The notes under the pieces: model-generated
The model's database searches: none
Told to the model about the DNA's origin: nothing
Seen by the model: only the letters and a program-made list of their open reading frames with translations
From: Dromaius novaehollandiae
Lineage: Eukaryota > Chordata > Aves > Casuariiformes > Dromaiidae
Length of the DNA: 64,000 bases
Direction: 5' to 3'
Assembly: GCF_036370855.1 (NCBI RefSeq)
Contig: NC_088098.1
Span: 35,839,981 to 35,903,980, forward strand
Position numbers and translations under genes: made by a program
Part shown: positions 29,201 to 53,729 of the stretch, piece after piece
How positions within the stretch are numbered: position 1 is the first letter of the stretch
Layout: the number at the start of each line of letters is the position of its first letter

Positions 29201-32200
29201 ACATTAGATGGGCTCAGGTCATTTTTTTCAGTGAGAATTTGATGGGCTCAGCTGCATCACGTAACCATGCAAGATGGCTGGGTCAGACCAGCACCCAGCT
29301 GCTTCTGAAAGAGCCCTTACCTGGTAAGGCCACCAGAGTTTGCAGCTAGCAGTGGGGATAACAGGAAGATGGGAATGTGACATCTCTTTTTGCAGTCATG
29401 AGCTGTGAAATCCACCAAGCTTTCTGTAAACTTCACCTTCAGTATGCTAAGCCAGCTGAGGCACATCCTGTCTTTTCCCCTTTCTACCTGTATGCCACCA
29501 TTCCAGGGGTGTCCTGGCCTAGTCACTGCATAGCTACTCAGGACAAGCTTGGGGAACTAATCTTGCTGAAAAATAACCTGCAGCAAAATTGCGTTATTTT
29601 TCAGGTGTGTCAGATCCCTTCATCCAGTTTATGCTATGGCTGCGTAAATAGCTGCGCCAGTACAACAGAAGGGGCAGCAAGAGGATGGGAACAGCTGGGT
29701 AGGAACAGATCTCTGAAATGGCATGCACACTGAAGAAATACTTGTTAAAACCTTGCTATCTGACCATTAAACAGAACAGTTTTAGTGTGACTGTGCAGCT
29801 GAGTGAGTCCCATCACTGATAGGTTCCCTAGAGCACAGCAGATACAGTAGATGATCTGCCTGACCAGGGGTCAGGAAGAGTAAGATAGGCCCAAGTCAAT
29901 GATTCTCTGCAGCTTTACCTACATCCTGTCTGGTGAGAAAGATGAGATATTGTGGCATCTCCTGAACTGAAAGCATTAAAGACCAGGTTAGGCAAGTATC
30001 TGCCAAAAGGGATGGTTTGTATTTTACCAGTCCTGCTTCAGTAGAAATTAGGGGAGCAGATGTTCTCATGAATCTTCTTCAAACCCTCAGTGCTGAAAGC
30101 CAGGAGACCTGTGCTCTCAAATGTCTCACTGCACTATGTTTCTGGATATGTTTGTGTGAGGCTTGTTCTACTTACGTGAGGAAACTGTAGGCTGTCTGAT
30201 GAGCCAAATAAGTCATGATGCAGCAATATCTTACAGAGCCATAGAGGTGGATTTGGGAATTTTCCTTGGAGAGTAACGCTGTCATAGTGTATTTCTCTTA
30301 AAGTCTCCTACCATGCTGTGTTCTCTATGGCCTTGTCTCATATCTGAGCACCACAGTTTCAAGATAATTAAGATGGGTCAGAAGTCAAAGCACAATGCCT
30401 GAATATCTATCCAGGTACACAAGAAAGGCAGAAGAAACTGCCAACAAAATACACAGAATAAAAGCTACTACAACTAGAAAGAATATTTCTAAATGTAGGT
30501 GTGATACGTATTGGGCTTCTGCGATACCTCCTGAATGAAATAATGCCAAAAATCCATGTACTTGCTTTGTCTGGAGGCAAGTGAGATACTAAATCTTCGG
30601 TGGAACCATGCACAACACAGGCAAATATTTTGCATGACTTTTTAACCTGCAGTCAGAGTGGGACTGGTTTAGTTTGTGTCCTACTTTTGCAGCGGCATTA
30701 ATGGAATGATTTGTAAAAGTTTTCTTCACTTATTTCTAGGAGCCTTTCTTCGCGTGTTTAGGATGAAAAATAACCTTTCACCACCAGATGGCACAAGCAC
30801 CAGCAAACTGTCACTGACAAAGCTCCTTACAAAGCCAGGATGGTCTAAGGCTGTGGGCAAAGTTTGTGAACAGAAGTAGTTTACAACAGGGCGTTGGTAG
30901 TTAGACCAATTAATGGAGCCAGGGGAGGTGGTAAAAAGCAAGCTTACTGGCATGCATATCCTTTGAAAATGTATATAGCAGCTAGATTCATATTTCCTCC
31001 CTCCCTCCAACTTACCTGATAGACGCTGGGTGTTACCCTGAACTGTAGTGCCCTCAGAGGTTTCAATTTTTAGGGCAGCAGGGTGGGGGAATCCCCCTGC
31101 GTCTTCCTGTTTAAATATAGTCAAGGAAAATATTCTGGGGACAGAAACAAGTTACCTACAAGACCTAACCATCTTGTTCAAGTTCTGTAGTGGAGCTGGG
31201 CCCATCAGAGTCTTCCTCAGGCCAGTATCAGGTGTCAACCAGTATCAGGTGACTTTCAGAGGGAAGTTGTGAAGAACCAAAACAATTTAACAGAACAGGA
31301 AAACAGCAGCTCAAAACAGGGTGTGAAATATGTGGATATTAAAACACTAAAAAAAAACAAACCCTCCTGCTATCTTTTTTATTATTGAGCCAATTCTACA
31401 AACATTTTCACATGTAATTACAGAAAAAATAAGATATGTAACCATATTTGCAGAAGAGTTTGCAAGCTCTTTCTAGGAAACTATTTTTGTATGTCTAGAG
31501 AGTGCATGCTTTACATATACTGTGGAAATACTAACAAAACCTGAAAAGCAGCAATGACATGGGAGAAGGAGAAAGAGAATATGCAAGTATTGGGAGAAAG
31601 GCATAGTAGAGAGGAAAGAGCAGAAATTCAGAGATGAATGTAAAAAAGAAGCTCAGGACAGCGCTGGTCACCCTAACCTAGTATTTGGCACCTAAACTTC
31701 AGAATGCCAAAATCACACTTTCTTAGTTTCTAACTGCAGCTGTGAGAGTGGAAAATGTACATGAGCGCTCTCCCCTTCATTCAGGAGAAGCATGTGGCTG
31801 TCACATTCCAGGGCCTCACCACCCCACTTGGCACAGGCAGATGAATCATCACAGCTGGTGCACTGGAACTGCCTCTTGCATCTCTCTCAGCTCTTGTCCC
31901 AAGAACAGCCAGCGACCTTCTTTGCCAGATCATTTCCCCAAAGATATATGGGCCTTTTGAAGGGCCTAGGTGCCTAGGCTTAGCATCTTGCACACGGCCT
32001 TGCAAATCTTCCACAGAAAAACATTTTTCTCTGTGGCAGATTTGCCACTGAAGGATCACCAATATTTGGGGAGGTCTGGAAAGACCTACAGCTCTCAAGA
32101 TCTTTAGGAACATTTGCATGTTCTGTTATGGCAAAGGGATATTTCCTATTTTGGTCTCCTTAGATAGCAGTCATGATGGTAGCCCTCCATTAATTCTGGA

Positions 32201-33738
32201 AGATGAGATTTAGTTCCTCCTTCCCCAGCTCATGAAACCCTTTTTTTACCAGACATTTGGGTAGGAAAAAGGAGCTGTGAACTGTACTGTACTGGGCTAA
32301 ACTTACTAGAAGTAACTGAACTTACTAGAGTAAGCTGCAGAATGGGAAATTCTTACATAGATGGAGTCTGGAAGCTGAGGCAAAATAGCTCCTGCTGTGT
32401 TTTAGGTAACCTCTGTGAAAGCAAGGGACAAACCTTGAGGATCAGTGGAAGGAAGAGATTAAACAGGGCCAGTAAGAACATCAGTGAATAAACAGTGGAT
32501 ATCATCAAAGCCGTTACATCCTTAACGGTCGTTAATATGTTTATGTCATATCGATATTAACTTTGACAATCCTGGCAGATTATTGCCAATGGACAGCAAG
32601 ATGACTATAAAGATGAGGGTTATGTTCTCTGTGGAGATCCAAGTACAGAGAGCTATATACATGGGACTGAAGGAAATAAACACATAGTCAGCCATGAATA
32701 AAAATAGAGGATGCAAGATCTGATAGATCTGAGAAGTCTAAACCTTCCAATTTGAACTATTGATAAAGGAAGAAACCTGGAAAAGAATCACTCAAAATAA
32801 AAATATAATCTGTGGACCACTGCAGCTATATCATAACTATGCCATGTGGATGTTAGGATAGTTAAAGAAGAACTCATATACGCAGTGTAAAAATCCCCTT
32901 CCCTTCAGATCTTTTTTTTTTTTATCAGAACACTGTAATATATGACTAGAAACACTAAAAAAAATTACTGCATATTTATTATACTACGCAAACCACACAC
33001 TCTGAGAAGACTGTCTGCCTCTCCAGTATACCCTATCTCTTTGTGCAATGTTCAATATGCTTGAGGTGTAAAACACCGTCTGGCAAGCTACTTTGCCAGC
33101 TAGGAGAGAGGAAAATTTAGTACAAATTTGGCTATAGCTCTCTGGGATCCATCAGTGAATTTATTTTGTACTCCCCCAGCTTGTCATTCTTGTACGTATA
33201 TCTACTGGCTCTTGATCTAGAAAACCTGCCTTTTTCTTCTGTGTTTTTCTCATAAGAGTGTCTTTCGCTCAGTCCAAGTTTGGCCATCATTTTGGTGTGC
33301 ACAGGGTGGTAAGATTGAATGGCCGCTATCTGGACACAGAGTTATGCAGTGTTGGCTTGTTTATAAAGTAATGCAGTACATACAGACTCACTATTAAGAG
33401 TCTCTAGATTCGGTCTTTTTCTTGGTTTGGTTCTCAGTTGGGGTTCAGGCCGATTGTAATGCAGGATGCTCCAGCATTTCCATGGATTCAGACTGTACTG
33501 GTTTCACTGGACTGACAAACCCTGTTTTGTGCATCAGTCAGAAGGTCCGTACCACTGCAGTCACTGGAAGGTAATAGATTGTGCACAGATACGGCTCTCC
33601 TCCTAGTAAAACTGGGACAGCAGTTTTCTTACATAGAGCTGTTGTTACTGTTTCCTCCATCCACAGAGGGAACCTTTGTCTTTCTGTGGCATGAATGTTT
33701 ACTTACATGTTGTTTTTTTCATGTCTGTGTTTAAACAG

Positions 33739-33829
33739 GTATGAATTTACTGACAGAGGAATGGACACTATAAAAACTTCTCTGCTTGCTTCTCAGGAAC
33801 TATATACATGCCAGCAATTAAATGATGAG
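33739..33829 (+). other. Exon-like 91-bp segment, unproven
   Basis: Flanked by gtttaaacag and gag|gtaata, and open in one frame (1 + 30 codons; YEFTDRGMDTIKTSLLASQE onward). The other two frames hit stops. No family is recognised. It could be an exon of a non-coding RNA, or chance. Confidence 0.12.
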
Positions 33830-34603
33830 GTAATATTTGATCAGGGCCCATCTGAACCAAGAGAGGGCATATAGATAAAGAAAAATGCAGGTTAGTTAGA
33901 CAGGAAAGCAGCACTGCTCTTTAAAAGCATGACTTAGCAAGGTAGCTGCATCCATGCCTAATTTGCAGGAGATAAACTCATCTTCTCAGCAAATCTACTT
34001 CCAAACTGCAATACACATCCAAGCTTCATAATACAATCTTGTTTGTGATTGCAAGAGACTCTTTGACTGAAACTACTCAAACTAACCTTCAAGATTTCAA
34101 GTCCAGGCTAGCCCAGACACTAGATAATGACTTGAGTAATCACTCCAGACTATTTGTGTAGCTACTAGCATTGTTGTTTAACTGTGTACACTGCAAGCTA
34201 TATGCTAAAGGTATATTGGCAAAGTTATGCTCTCAAAAGTAGAAACCCAGTTAATAACCCAGAAACCCCCCAAAAAAGTGACTTTGTACTTCACAAGCAA
34301 AATCAATCATATTAGTGAAAAGACTGTAAGAACATACAGCCTATGCTAAAGCTTTTTTCAGGATTGGACAGCTCTTCCTGGGTGAAGGAAAATTATACTC
34401 CAGTCAACAAAGCTGTATCAGCAAAATATTAAATTGTGAAGCAGACCACAATAAGGTCTTCAAGGGAGGACATTATAGTGACTTAATGGTCCAAAACAAG
34501 CATTAGTATTCCTTGTATTCCTTGTGGCAGCAAGAAAGCAAGCATGGGAGCATGCAGGAGAGATGTGGACAAATGAATTAGCAAGGCTGGGACAATTCTA
34601 GCT

Positions 34604-34645
34604 CAGATCCATATGATCAGATCAGTATGGTCAGATCCATAGAAC
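34604..34645 (+). repeat. Degenerate 14-bp tandem repeat, three copies
   Basis: CAGATCCATATGAT, CAGATCAGTATGGT and CAGATCCATAGAAC in direct succession. Confidence 0.7.
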
Positions 34646-37600
34646 GGGTCTCAGCTAAGAAGCAGCTTGTGTAAACTAACACCCTCCTGGGTTTTGTTGT
34701 TAGTAACGAATGAACAGTTTAAATAATAGCCAGACAGTTAAAATCAATTTTTCTATCTTCCCCTCCTCTAATCCAAACTGCAGCCTGACTTTAATAGTAC
34801 TCTGAGGCCTGACCTCATCAGCAACTGTAGTCTGTCCATATATGGCATCCCAAACAGGCAGGATTTGGATTACATGCTATGTTTGGTTACACCTCTCTTA
34901 GACCTGTGTTGTCCTTGAATACATTTCAGTGTTTCCTTAGGAGCTTCTGAAAGACACCTCAGTCTTTCCCATGAATCCAATTAGCCTGTCTATACCACAC
35001 CCACACCTGCCTGGGCCACTCCCTTCAACAGAAATGTGTTTTGTGCTAGATTGAATACTGCATTTGAATGACAATTGAACACTGAATTAAAAAAACAGTT
35101 TGCGACTGAAATAGTGTCATCCTAGTTTGCTTAAACAAGGCACATGACCATCCTTAAACTGAGGCTTTCTCTGATCTAATTACATACAATCAAGTACTCC
35201 TACAGAAGGCGAGATCACTGGATTATTTAATTTTCACAGCTACAGATTAGTAAAGTGGGCAACTGTCACATTCTAGCCACATACTTCACCCTTGTTTAAC
35301 AAGAGTAGGGGGAAAACATGTTTTCTCACTCAGTAATGTTCCCAAGCAAAACTACTGTGAGTCAGAAGAACTTTTTCCTGAGAGGTTTCTCTTTCAGTTC
35401 TTTAGTATCACTCTGTGAGCTGCTTTCAAAAGCAAGGACTAAACAGGAAACTAAAGGAGAGAAAACATATCTTAATTCCATGTTGGATATTGAGCACTTC
35501 CAAGCAGAAGTTCAAGATAGTAGTCTTATATTTTTGCCAGTTGACCTCCCTTTAGAAGGCATACACTATTGTTTTGGTTAATTTTGCTTGGGGCTGATTG
35601 AGCTGCTACTGAGTATGAATCAAATTTGGGCTGACAGACTCCCAGTGTCTCGCAGATGCCATAAAGAGTAAACATAAGCAAAAGAACTTCTGTCTTCTGA
35701 TGTTGGATTATTCTAGCTTTAGGTGTTTTCGAAACAGTTTGTGCTTAACGCTTGCAAGAGCAGAGCTTACTGGAACTGAGTGTCTGTATGAGGAAGGTAA
35801 GAGCTCATGACCAGCTATTAAAAAAACATTTTGTTTTAGACCATCTTTGCCATTCCACCTGACATAATTTTACATCTTTCAAAATAAACAAAGTTGAATT
35901 TGGTAGCTGCTTGATAAAGAATTGTGGAAATGTAAGAAACTGCTAATCTAATATCCAAACCACCCATAAAATACTGAAGGTAGTTGAGACCAGAGTGTGC
36001 ACGCTGGTGAAACTGCTGAATGCCTGCCACGCAATATTTCCTAGAAGGCCCCAATCCAAAGCATGGCTATGATTGTTAGGAAAGCCAGCGCAGCCCAAGG
36101 GAAGCCAGACACAATTCCCATGCACCAGAGAAACACCAGCACTGTAAAGCTTTGTGTTCACTGTTAAATAGTTGCAATAGCATCAAAGATCAAACCTGCC
36201 TTTCCATCCAGTTCTATGGTTCCTACTCTTGCTATGGGCCTTGCTCTTGATTTCCACTTGTCATTATTGTCTGTTCGAAATTGTCACCAGGAAGGCTGCA
36301 TCGCTGTCTTATTTAGTAGAATTTGGGCTTCACCTGTGGTAAGAAGTTTCTGGTGGTGGTACTACACATCGACCTATCTCTCTGTTGGAATAGGTTTTAG
36401 CTTGAAAAGTATTACTTCTCAGAGCTGGGCATGGTATTACTGGCATGAGGCTTACTTATCAAATGCGCTTTTTTTCTTACACACTTAAATGAAACAGGAA
36501 TGTCAACAAAACAACAAAACTCTTTCTCTTGTATTTATCCAAAGTGCACTGATCCAGAGACTGGCATGTAGGGTCATGGCAGGCTGAAGCCCTTTGCTGA
36601 AGCAGAGAGGCCTGGCAGAAAGCCCTGTTAGGCCGTACATGCCCATTATATTTCAGCATCCTTTTCCCGCTGCCGTTATATCTTGCTGTGCCCAACAATC
36701 TGCAGCACATGACTGATCACAGCTTTGTGTCACACTAATAGAGATGTAGTCTAAGGCTTTGGAAACAGTGCATCAGCACAATGTATGGACCCAGAGTACT
36801 TCTTTTTTTTTGGCCTGGGAACAGCTGATAGGCAGCATATGAGGTTAACCCACCATCTGACAGCCCTGAAGCAGCAAACAGCTTGTAGATCAGAACTGAC
36901 AAACCCTGGCCATCCATGCCACTTATCTGCATGTGGGATCTTTGGACCAGCCATTTCACGTATGTGCTCTGTGTTGACTAGCCAGTAAGCCACAAAAGGA
37001 TAGGTAGGACATGTTGGAATGGGAAAGGAAAAAAAATTGGCGAGTAACAGAAATCTGGTATTGAAGTCTTTAATGGCCCATCCATTCACTTGGGCTGGGC
37101 ATCCTGGCAGCACAGCAACCCACCTTTCCTCTGGGATATGTGCCTAGACCAGACCTATTTCAGAAAAGAATTTAGCTTACAAACTCTGAACAACGAAATG
37201 TCCATAGTTAGAATCTTAATTTATATTAAAAAGAGTTTCATATTATGTTAGTTAACCATGATATGCAGTGGGTATCTCCAGTTAAGGCAGCTGGGCTACG
37301 TCTGAGTCAGATATTTTCTGTATTGTTAGAAACAAATTACGCAGAGATTGAAAACCCGCTGCAGGTGGGGCTTTAGTGTAATGATGTTTCCTTTCTTTTT
37401 AGGACCTTATAATAGTGGGGAATTCATTTCTCCAAACTATACAAACTTATTATTCACCCTTTAAGGATCTATTACTTTATCTACAGTACAGAAATTTATG
37501 TACAGAATTAGCATTCTAGAAAGGTACTCTCTCTATATTCTATTTGTAGCAAGAATAGCATATAATACTTGCTTTCTTCTCAGAAATTTTGCCAAAGTGT

Positions 37601-39527
37601 ACATGCTTCAGGGAAGTTCACAGAGTTGCATCTGCCCTTAATTAAGACAAATCACTGTTTCAGACAGAGAGAAATTTTCACTGGAAGATTATTTGAGAAC
37701 ACTGAATTTTACCCCCGAGAAAGGACTGATGACCCCTTTCCTTATGTATTTTATGAAGAGTCAACATAGAGGTAAAAATAAATATGCAGAGCTAAAATGT
37801 GATCATTTTGGAATATATATTACGACATATGCATACTCTAAATAAATACTGACTTCAGTCAGTTTGCACGTTTTTAGAATCTGATCTCTCTTCAGTGTGG
37901 TCAGGTGGTCAGCATGAGTACCATTTTTTCCAAATAAAACATTTTAACTATACTTGTCCAGCATTATCAAGCATAAGAAAACAACTGTGCATGTTGATGT
38001 ATATACAGCATATGTTGTATTAATGACAAATAGGAAAAAAGTGGTGCAGTGTCACATGTCAGGAAATGCCCTCCTATCTCTTTAACCAAGCACAGACAGC
38101 ATATTTTACTTACTCTCAGCTCCCCTTGACTTGGGATTAGTGTGTCTGAGAAAAGAGATAAGATTGTCCTCCAAGACTAATAAAAATTCTGAACAGAAAC
38201 TGTTTTTCTCCTAGCAGTTAATGAATTGGTAAGGAAAAATTGTGAAAGAAACACAATTTAACTACAAATTGGTTACAAGATGCTGTTGTCTGAGAAGAGG
38301 AAAAAGAAAGCCATAGCTACCATCTTAGACTGTGTTAATGTAGAAAACTTACTGCTAATTTAAAAATCACCTGAATTAATTTCTACACAGCCTGAACAAA
38401 ATGATACTTTGCTTAAGACAAGGCTCAATAATGTGACATATTTTTGGAAGAGCTACAGAGATACTCTGAATTTTTATTTTGCCTCACTAAGGTAAAATGC
38501 ATTTTGTACAGAAATTGAACAGTTTACATGCCACATCAGGACAAGACTGAACATTGATAATATTGCTGTTCAGCATTAAATCTTAGTGTAGTCACCCAGT
38601 TCTACATTATTGCATTTTTCTGTAAAATTATTTTCTCCTAGCGATCGAGCTAGCTAGCTAAGGATCTCAGTAAATTTGGGTGCCAGGTGGAAATTGGAAG
38701 CTGTATCTTACTTCGTGAATGGCAGGAGATTCCACTCAGGAAAACAGATTTCTGTGCCTTGAAACACTGGTGATAACAGAAAGTAAATGCGTTTTCAGAG
38801 TTCTGACAGCTTCTCAGATGTCACTCACTGGACCTTGAGCTTTATGCTTTAGAGGGATAACAAGCTGTCCTGAAAATCTGTCATCACACAAATGTCTAGA
38901 TTTAAACTATTTCTGGAATTTTCAGAAGGTCATGTTGTTGTTGAAAAATCTTTATTTGGCCGATGGACAAGTCCAGGCAGTTATCCATTGCTTGTTTGGA
39001 CAAGTTAGTTGTCATGGAAAATTAGTATTATTGAGTCATAGAACATAGTGCTCACTCTACTACAGCCTATCTTTAAACATTGTCTGTAGCACTTGTTCTT
39101 TAACCACTGTTTTCATTGCTCAAATATAATTTTAAAACATCGCTATGGCCAAAGACTAAACCCAAGAATCAGAAAGCAGAGTTACACTGAGAACTAACTA
39201 GTTCTACTGGAAGTGTAGATGCCAGAAATTAATTAACTAACAGTGAAAATAACATACGTCTAAATACACTGCGCTTAAAGGATACTCAAAATTACAGGAT
39301 GGGAGATGAAAGGAACATAGTTCGCAGATTATCCGATTCTCTTTGGATGAGGTAAAATTTTCTACTTCCTCTCCTAAGTATCAGTGAAAAAACAGGTTAA
39401 AAAAAGAGCATAAATGAGGCTTGCAAATCAAATCCTATCCAAAGATATTATTGTCTGTTCACACAGGCAACACATTCTGTCAATTTATGTGGATTATAAG
39501 AAAGAGCCATTGTCTTCATTAACCTTC

Positions 39528-39567
39528 GAAAAAGTTGACATAGCCAAGAAAAAGTTGACATAGCCAA
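39528..39567 (+). repeat. 20-bp perfect tandem repeat, two copies
   Basis: GAAAAAGTTGACATAGCCAA occurs twice head to tail, followed by a further g. Non-coding context about 0.5 kb upstream of the MDM2 island. Confidence 0.85.
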
Positions 39568-40238
39568 GCTTTCTGTCCTTAACACATGCTGGAGCTGGAT
39601 TACAGAAAAACAGGGTTGCTATCAGAGCTCTTAAGGTTATTTATTCTGAAAGAAATGCTCTCAGTGTGATGTTTCAAAGTTGGAGTTCATGAAGTCGGGG
39701 CAAGAGGCCTCCATCGGTGGGCACTGTGCGGCCTTGCGCCGCGCACTGCAGGAGCAGGGCTGCGCCCCGAAAGCGCTGATGTGTCCAAGGGGAATTCAGA
39801 GAGATGTTGCACTTCTGCCTGCAACCAAGGCTTTTTGATATATTTATTTTTTAGTAGAAGTGAGGCACTGTAACGGAAGATCAGACTCATTCACGCGTGC
39901 TATCGCCAAGCAGCTCTGGTCTTACAGCTCTTGTCTCCTCAATGCTTCACGTCCCTAAGCAGCAACACGTTTTATTTGTTTACTAAAATCCTAGGGTTTG
40001 GGGGGGTGGTCGTTACGCAAAACACTGTGTCTGTACTCCCCCCCCCCCCCGGGGACAGGCAGGCAGACCGCGGCCCGTGCCCCAACTCCCGGGCACGGCC
40101 CGCCGCCGCCTCCCTGTGCGAGCGGGCTTCTCCTGGGCCTCGCGCGGCGGCGGCGCCGTTGGCGGCGCCGGGCAGAGCCCCGCGCCCGCGAGGGGGAGCT
40201 AGCGGCGCCTGCGGGCGGCGCGGCGCGGCGCGGCGGGG

Positions 40239-40249
40239 AAAATGGCGGC
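40239..40249 (+). promoter_or_regulatory. YY1-type element AAAATGGCGGC
   Basis: Matches the AANATGGCGGC YY1 consensus often found at the TSS of housekeeping genes. It suggests the P1 start of MDM2 lies close by; the exact TSS cannot be read. Confidence 0.55.
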
Positions 40250-40565
40250 GCTGGGCGCGAGCCGCGCTGCGGCGCGGTAGAGCCCCCGGCCCTCCAGCTG
40301 CCGCCGGCCGGGCAGCGGAGCGGGCGCGGCTGGTGGTGCGTGCAGGGCCCGGCTCGCTCGGGGGCAGGGGCGGAGGGGCCGCCCGGGGCTCGCTCGTGGC
40401 GCGCGGCGGCCCCGGCGCGGGGGGAGGGGAGGCTGAAGCGCGGCGGCGGCGGCGGCAGCTCGGGGCGCGGCGCCCTGCGGCTTCCGCCCGCGGGGGAAAG
40501 CGGGCCGGGGGGGAGGGGGCGCGGACACCGGCCTGCTTCTCCACCCCCCCCTTCCAGCGGGCACG

Positions 40566-40573
40566 GTGAGTCA
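40566..40573 (+). promoter_or_regulatory. MDM2: MDM2 non-coding exon 1 donor overlapping an AP-1 site
   Basis: GCACG|GTGAGTCAGC: the best donor in the island ends the presumed P1 exon 1 at 40565. The same bases form an exact AP-1 heptamer TGAGTCA (40567-40573). An antioxidant-response-type core (TGACTCGGC, 40608-40616) follows. Confidence 0.45.
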
Positions 40574-40631
40574 GCGGCGGCGCCCTGCTCGCTCGCCCCC
40601 CCCGCGGTGACTCGGCAGCGCCGCCGCTCCG

Positions 40632-40651
40632 GGTCATGCTCAGGCATGTCG
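40632..40651 (+). promoter_or_regulatory. MDM2: p53 response element 1 (MDM2 P2)
   Basis: Two abutting decamers, GGTCATGCTC and AGGCATGTCG, each match RRRCWWGYYY at 9 of 10 positions with CATG cores and no spacer. Position and sequence correspond to the upstream p53 element of the mammalian MDM2 P2 promoter. Confidence 0.85.
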
Positions 40652-40669
40652 CGCCGCGGCCGGCGGAGG

Positions 40670-40689
40670 AGCTAAGCCCCGACTTGCCT
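40670..40689 (+). promoter_or_regulatory. MDM2: p53 response element 2 (MDM2 P2)
   Basis: AGCTAAGCCC plus CGACTTGCCT, 8/10 and 9/10 to the half-site consensus, 18 bp after element 1. It aligns with the second human P2 element, differing mainly by T-to-C changes. Confidence 0.82.
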
Positions 40690-40703
40690 TCCCTTGGCAG
40701 CGC

Positions 40704-40711
40704 TATATAAG
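40704..40711 (+). promoter_or_regulatory. MDM2: TATA box of MDM2 P2
   Basis: TATATAAG 14 bp after the second p53 element, followed by a GC box. It predicts transcription start near 40733-40737 and a short non-coding exon 2 ending at the gtgagt donor at 40780. Confidence 0.8.
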
Positions 40712-40734
40712 GGGCGGCCCGGCTCGGCCCAGCT

Positions 40735-40779
40735 ACCCGCGGCCGGAGCCCGGCGTGTGGGTAGGACGAGGCCACCCAG
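40735..40779 (+). other. MDM2: MDM2 P2 first (non-coding) exon
   Basis: Start estimated from the TATA box; the end is set by the donor CCACCCAG|GTGAGTG. It splices over a 155-bp intron to the first coding exon at 40935. No ATG in it. Confidence 0.6.
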
Positions 40780-40938
40780 GTGAGTGGGCGCTGCCGCGGG
40801 GGCGGCGGAGCGCGGCGCCGGGCCGGGCCTTGCCCGCTGCGGGGCGCCGCGCCGCGCCCGCCCCTCGGCGCGAGGGGAAGCCCGGGGTGTGTTGCTGCGT
40901 TACATGTTTGGGGCCGTTTTCTCCTTAACTGCAGGCAA

Positions 40939-53729
<12,791 letters not shown>

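Larger units (their letters stand above)
20671..40060. other. SLC35E3-MDM2 intergenic interval
   Basis: About 19 kb with no recognisable gene. Visible items: alternating CATG/TG sequence (21009-21040), a pyrimidine tract of degenerate ctatgct/ccttatgct units (21175-21260), an exon-like ORF (21418-21586), a perfect 169-bp tandem duplication (22877-23214), a T13/A10 block next to the palindrome AAGCCGGCTT (23700-23730), an A9-G8-C-G8 run (26224-26249), an exon-like segment (33739-33829), a 14-bp x3 repeat (34604-34645), a 20-bp x2 repeat (39528-39567) and a GC-rich patch (39690-39790). The many 60-130-codon ORFs resemble no family I know. Confidence 0.6.
40060..40880 (+). promoter_or_regulatory. 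MDM2: MDM2 CpG island (P1-like constitutive promoter plus P2)
   Basis: Abrupt CpG-rich segment covering the MDM2 5' end, with many GC boxes and a YY1-type element. From family knowledge, MDM2 genes have a constitutive P1 before exon 1 and a p53-inducible P2 in intron 1; the layout here fits (non-coding exon 1 donor at 40566, P2 elements at 40632-40710, exon 2 donor at 40780). Long ORFs on both strands are GC artefacts. A C13 run at 40038-40050 marks the upstream edge. Confidence 0.85.

Noticed and set aside
29377-29733. 118-codon plus-strand ORF in the intergenic region
   Set aside because: No domain, ordinary length for chance, and an antisense ORF overlaps it.
30726-31124. 132-codon minus-strand ORF, with a plus-strand ORF (30676-30879) opposite it
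   Set aside because: No recognisable domain and not flanked by coherent gene structure. I cannot support a gene, although it is among the longest intergenic frames.
20671-40060. Search for CR1 LINE, endogenous retrovirus or DNA-transposon copies
   Set aside because: I saw no ATTCTRTG-type CR1 tail repeats, LTR pairs, reverse-transcriptase motifs or terminal inverted repeats. Old diverged fragments could be missed by eye.
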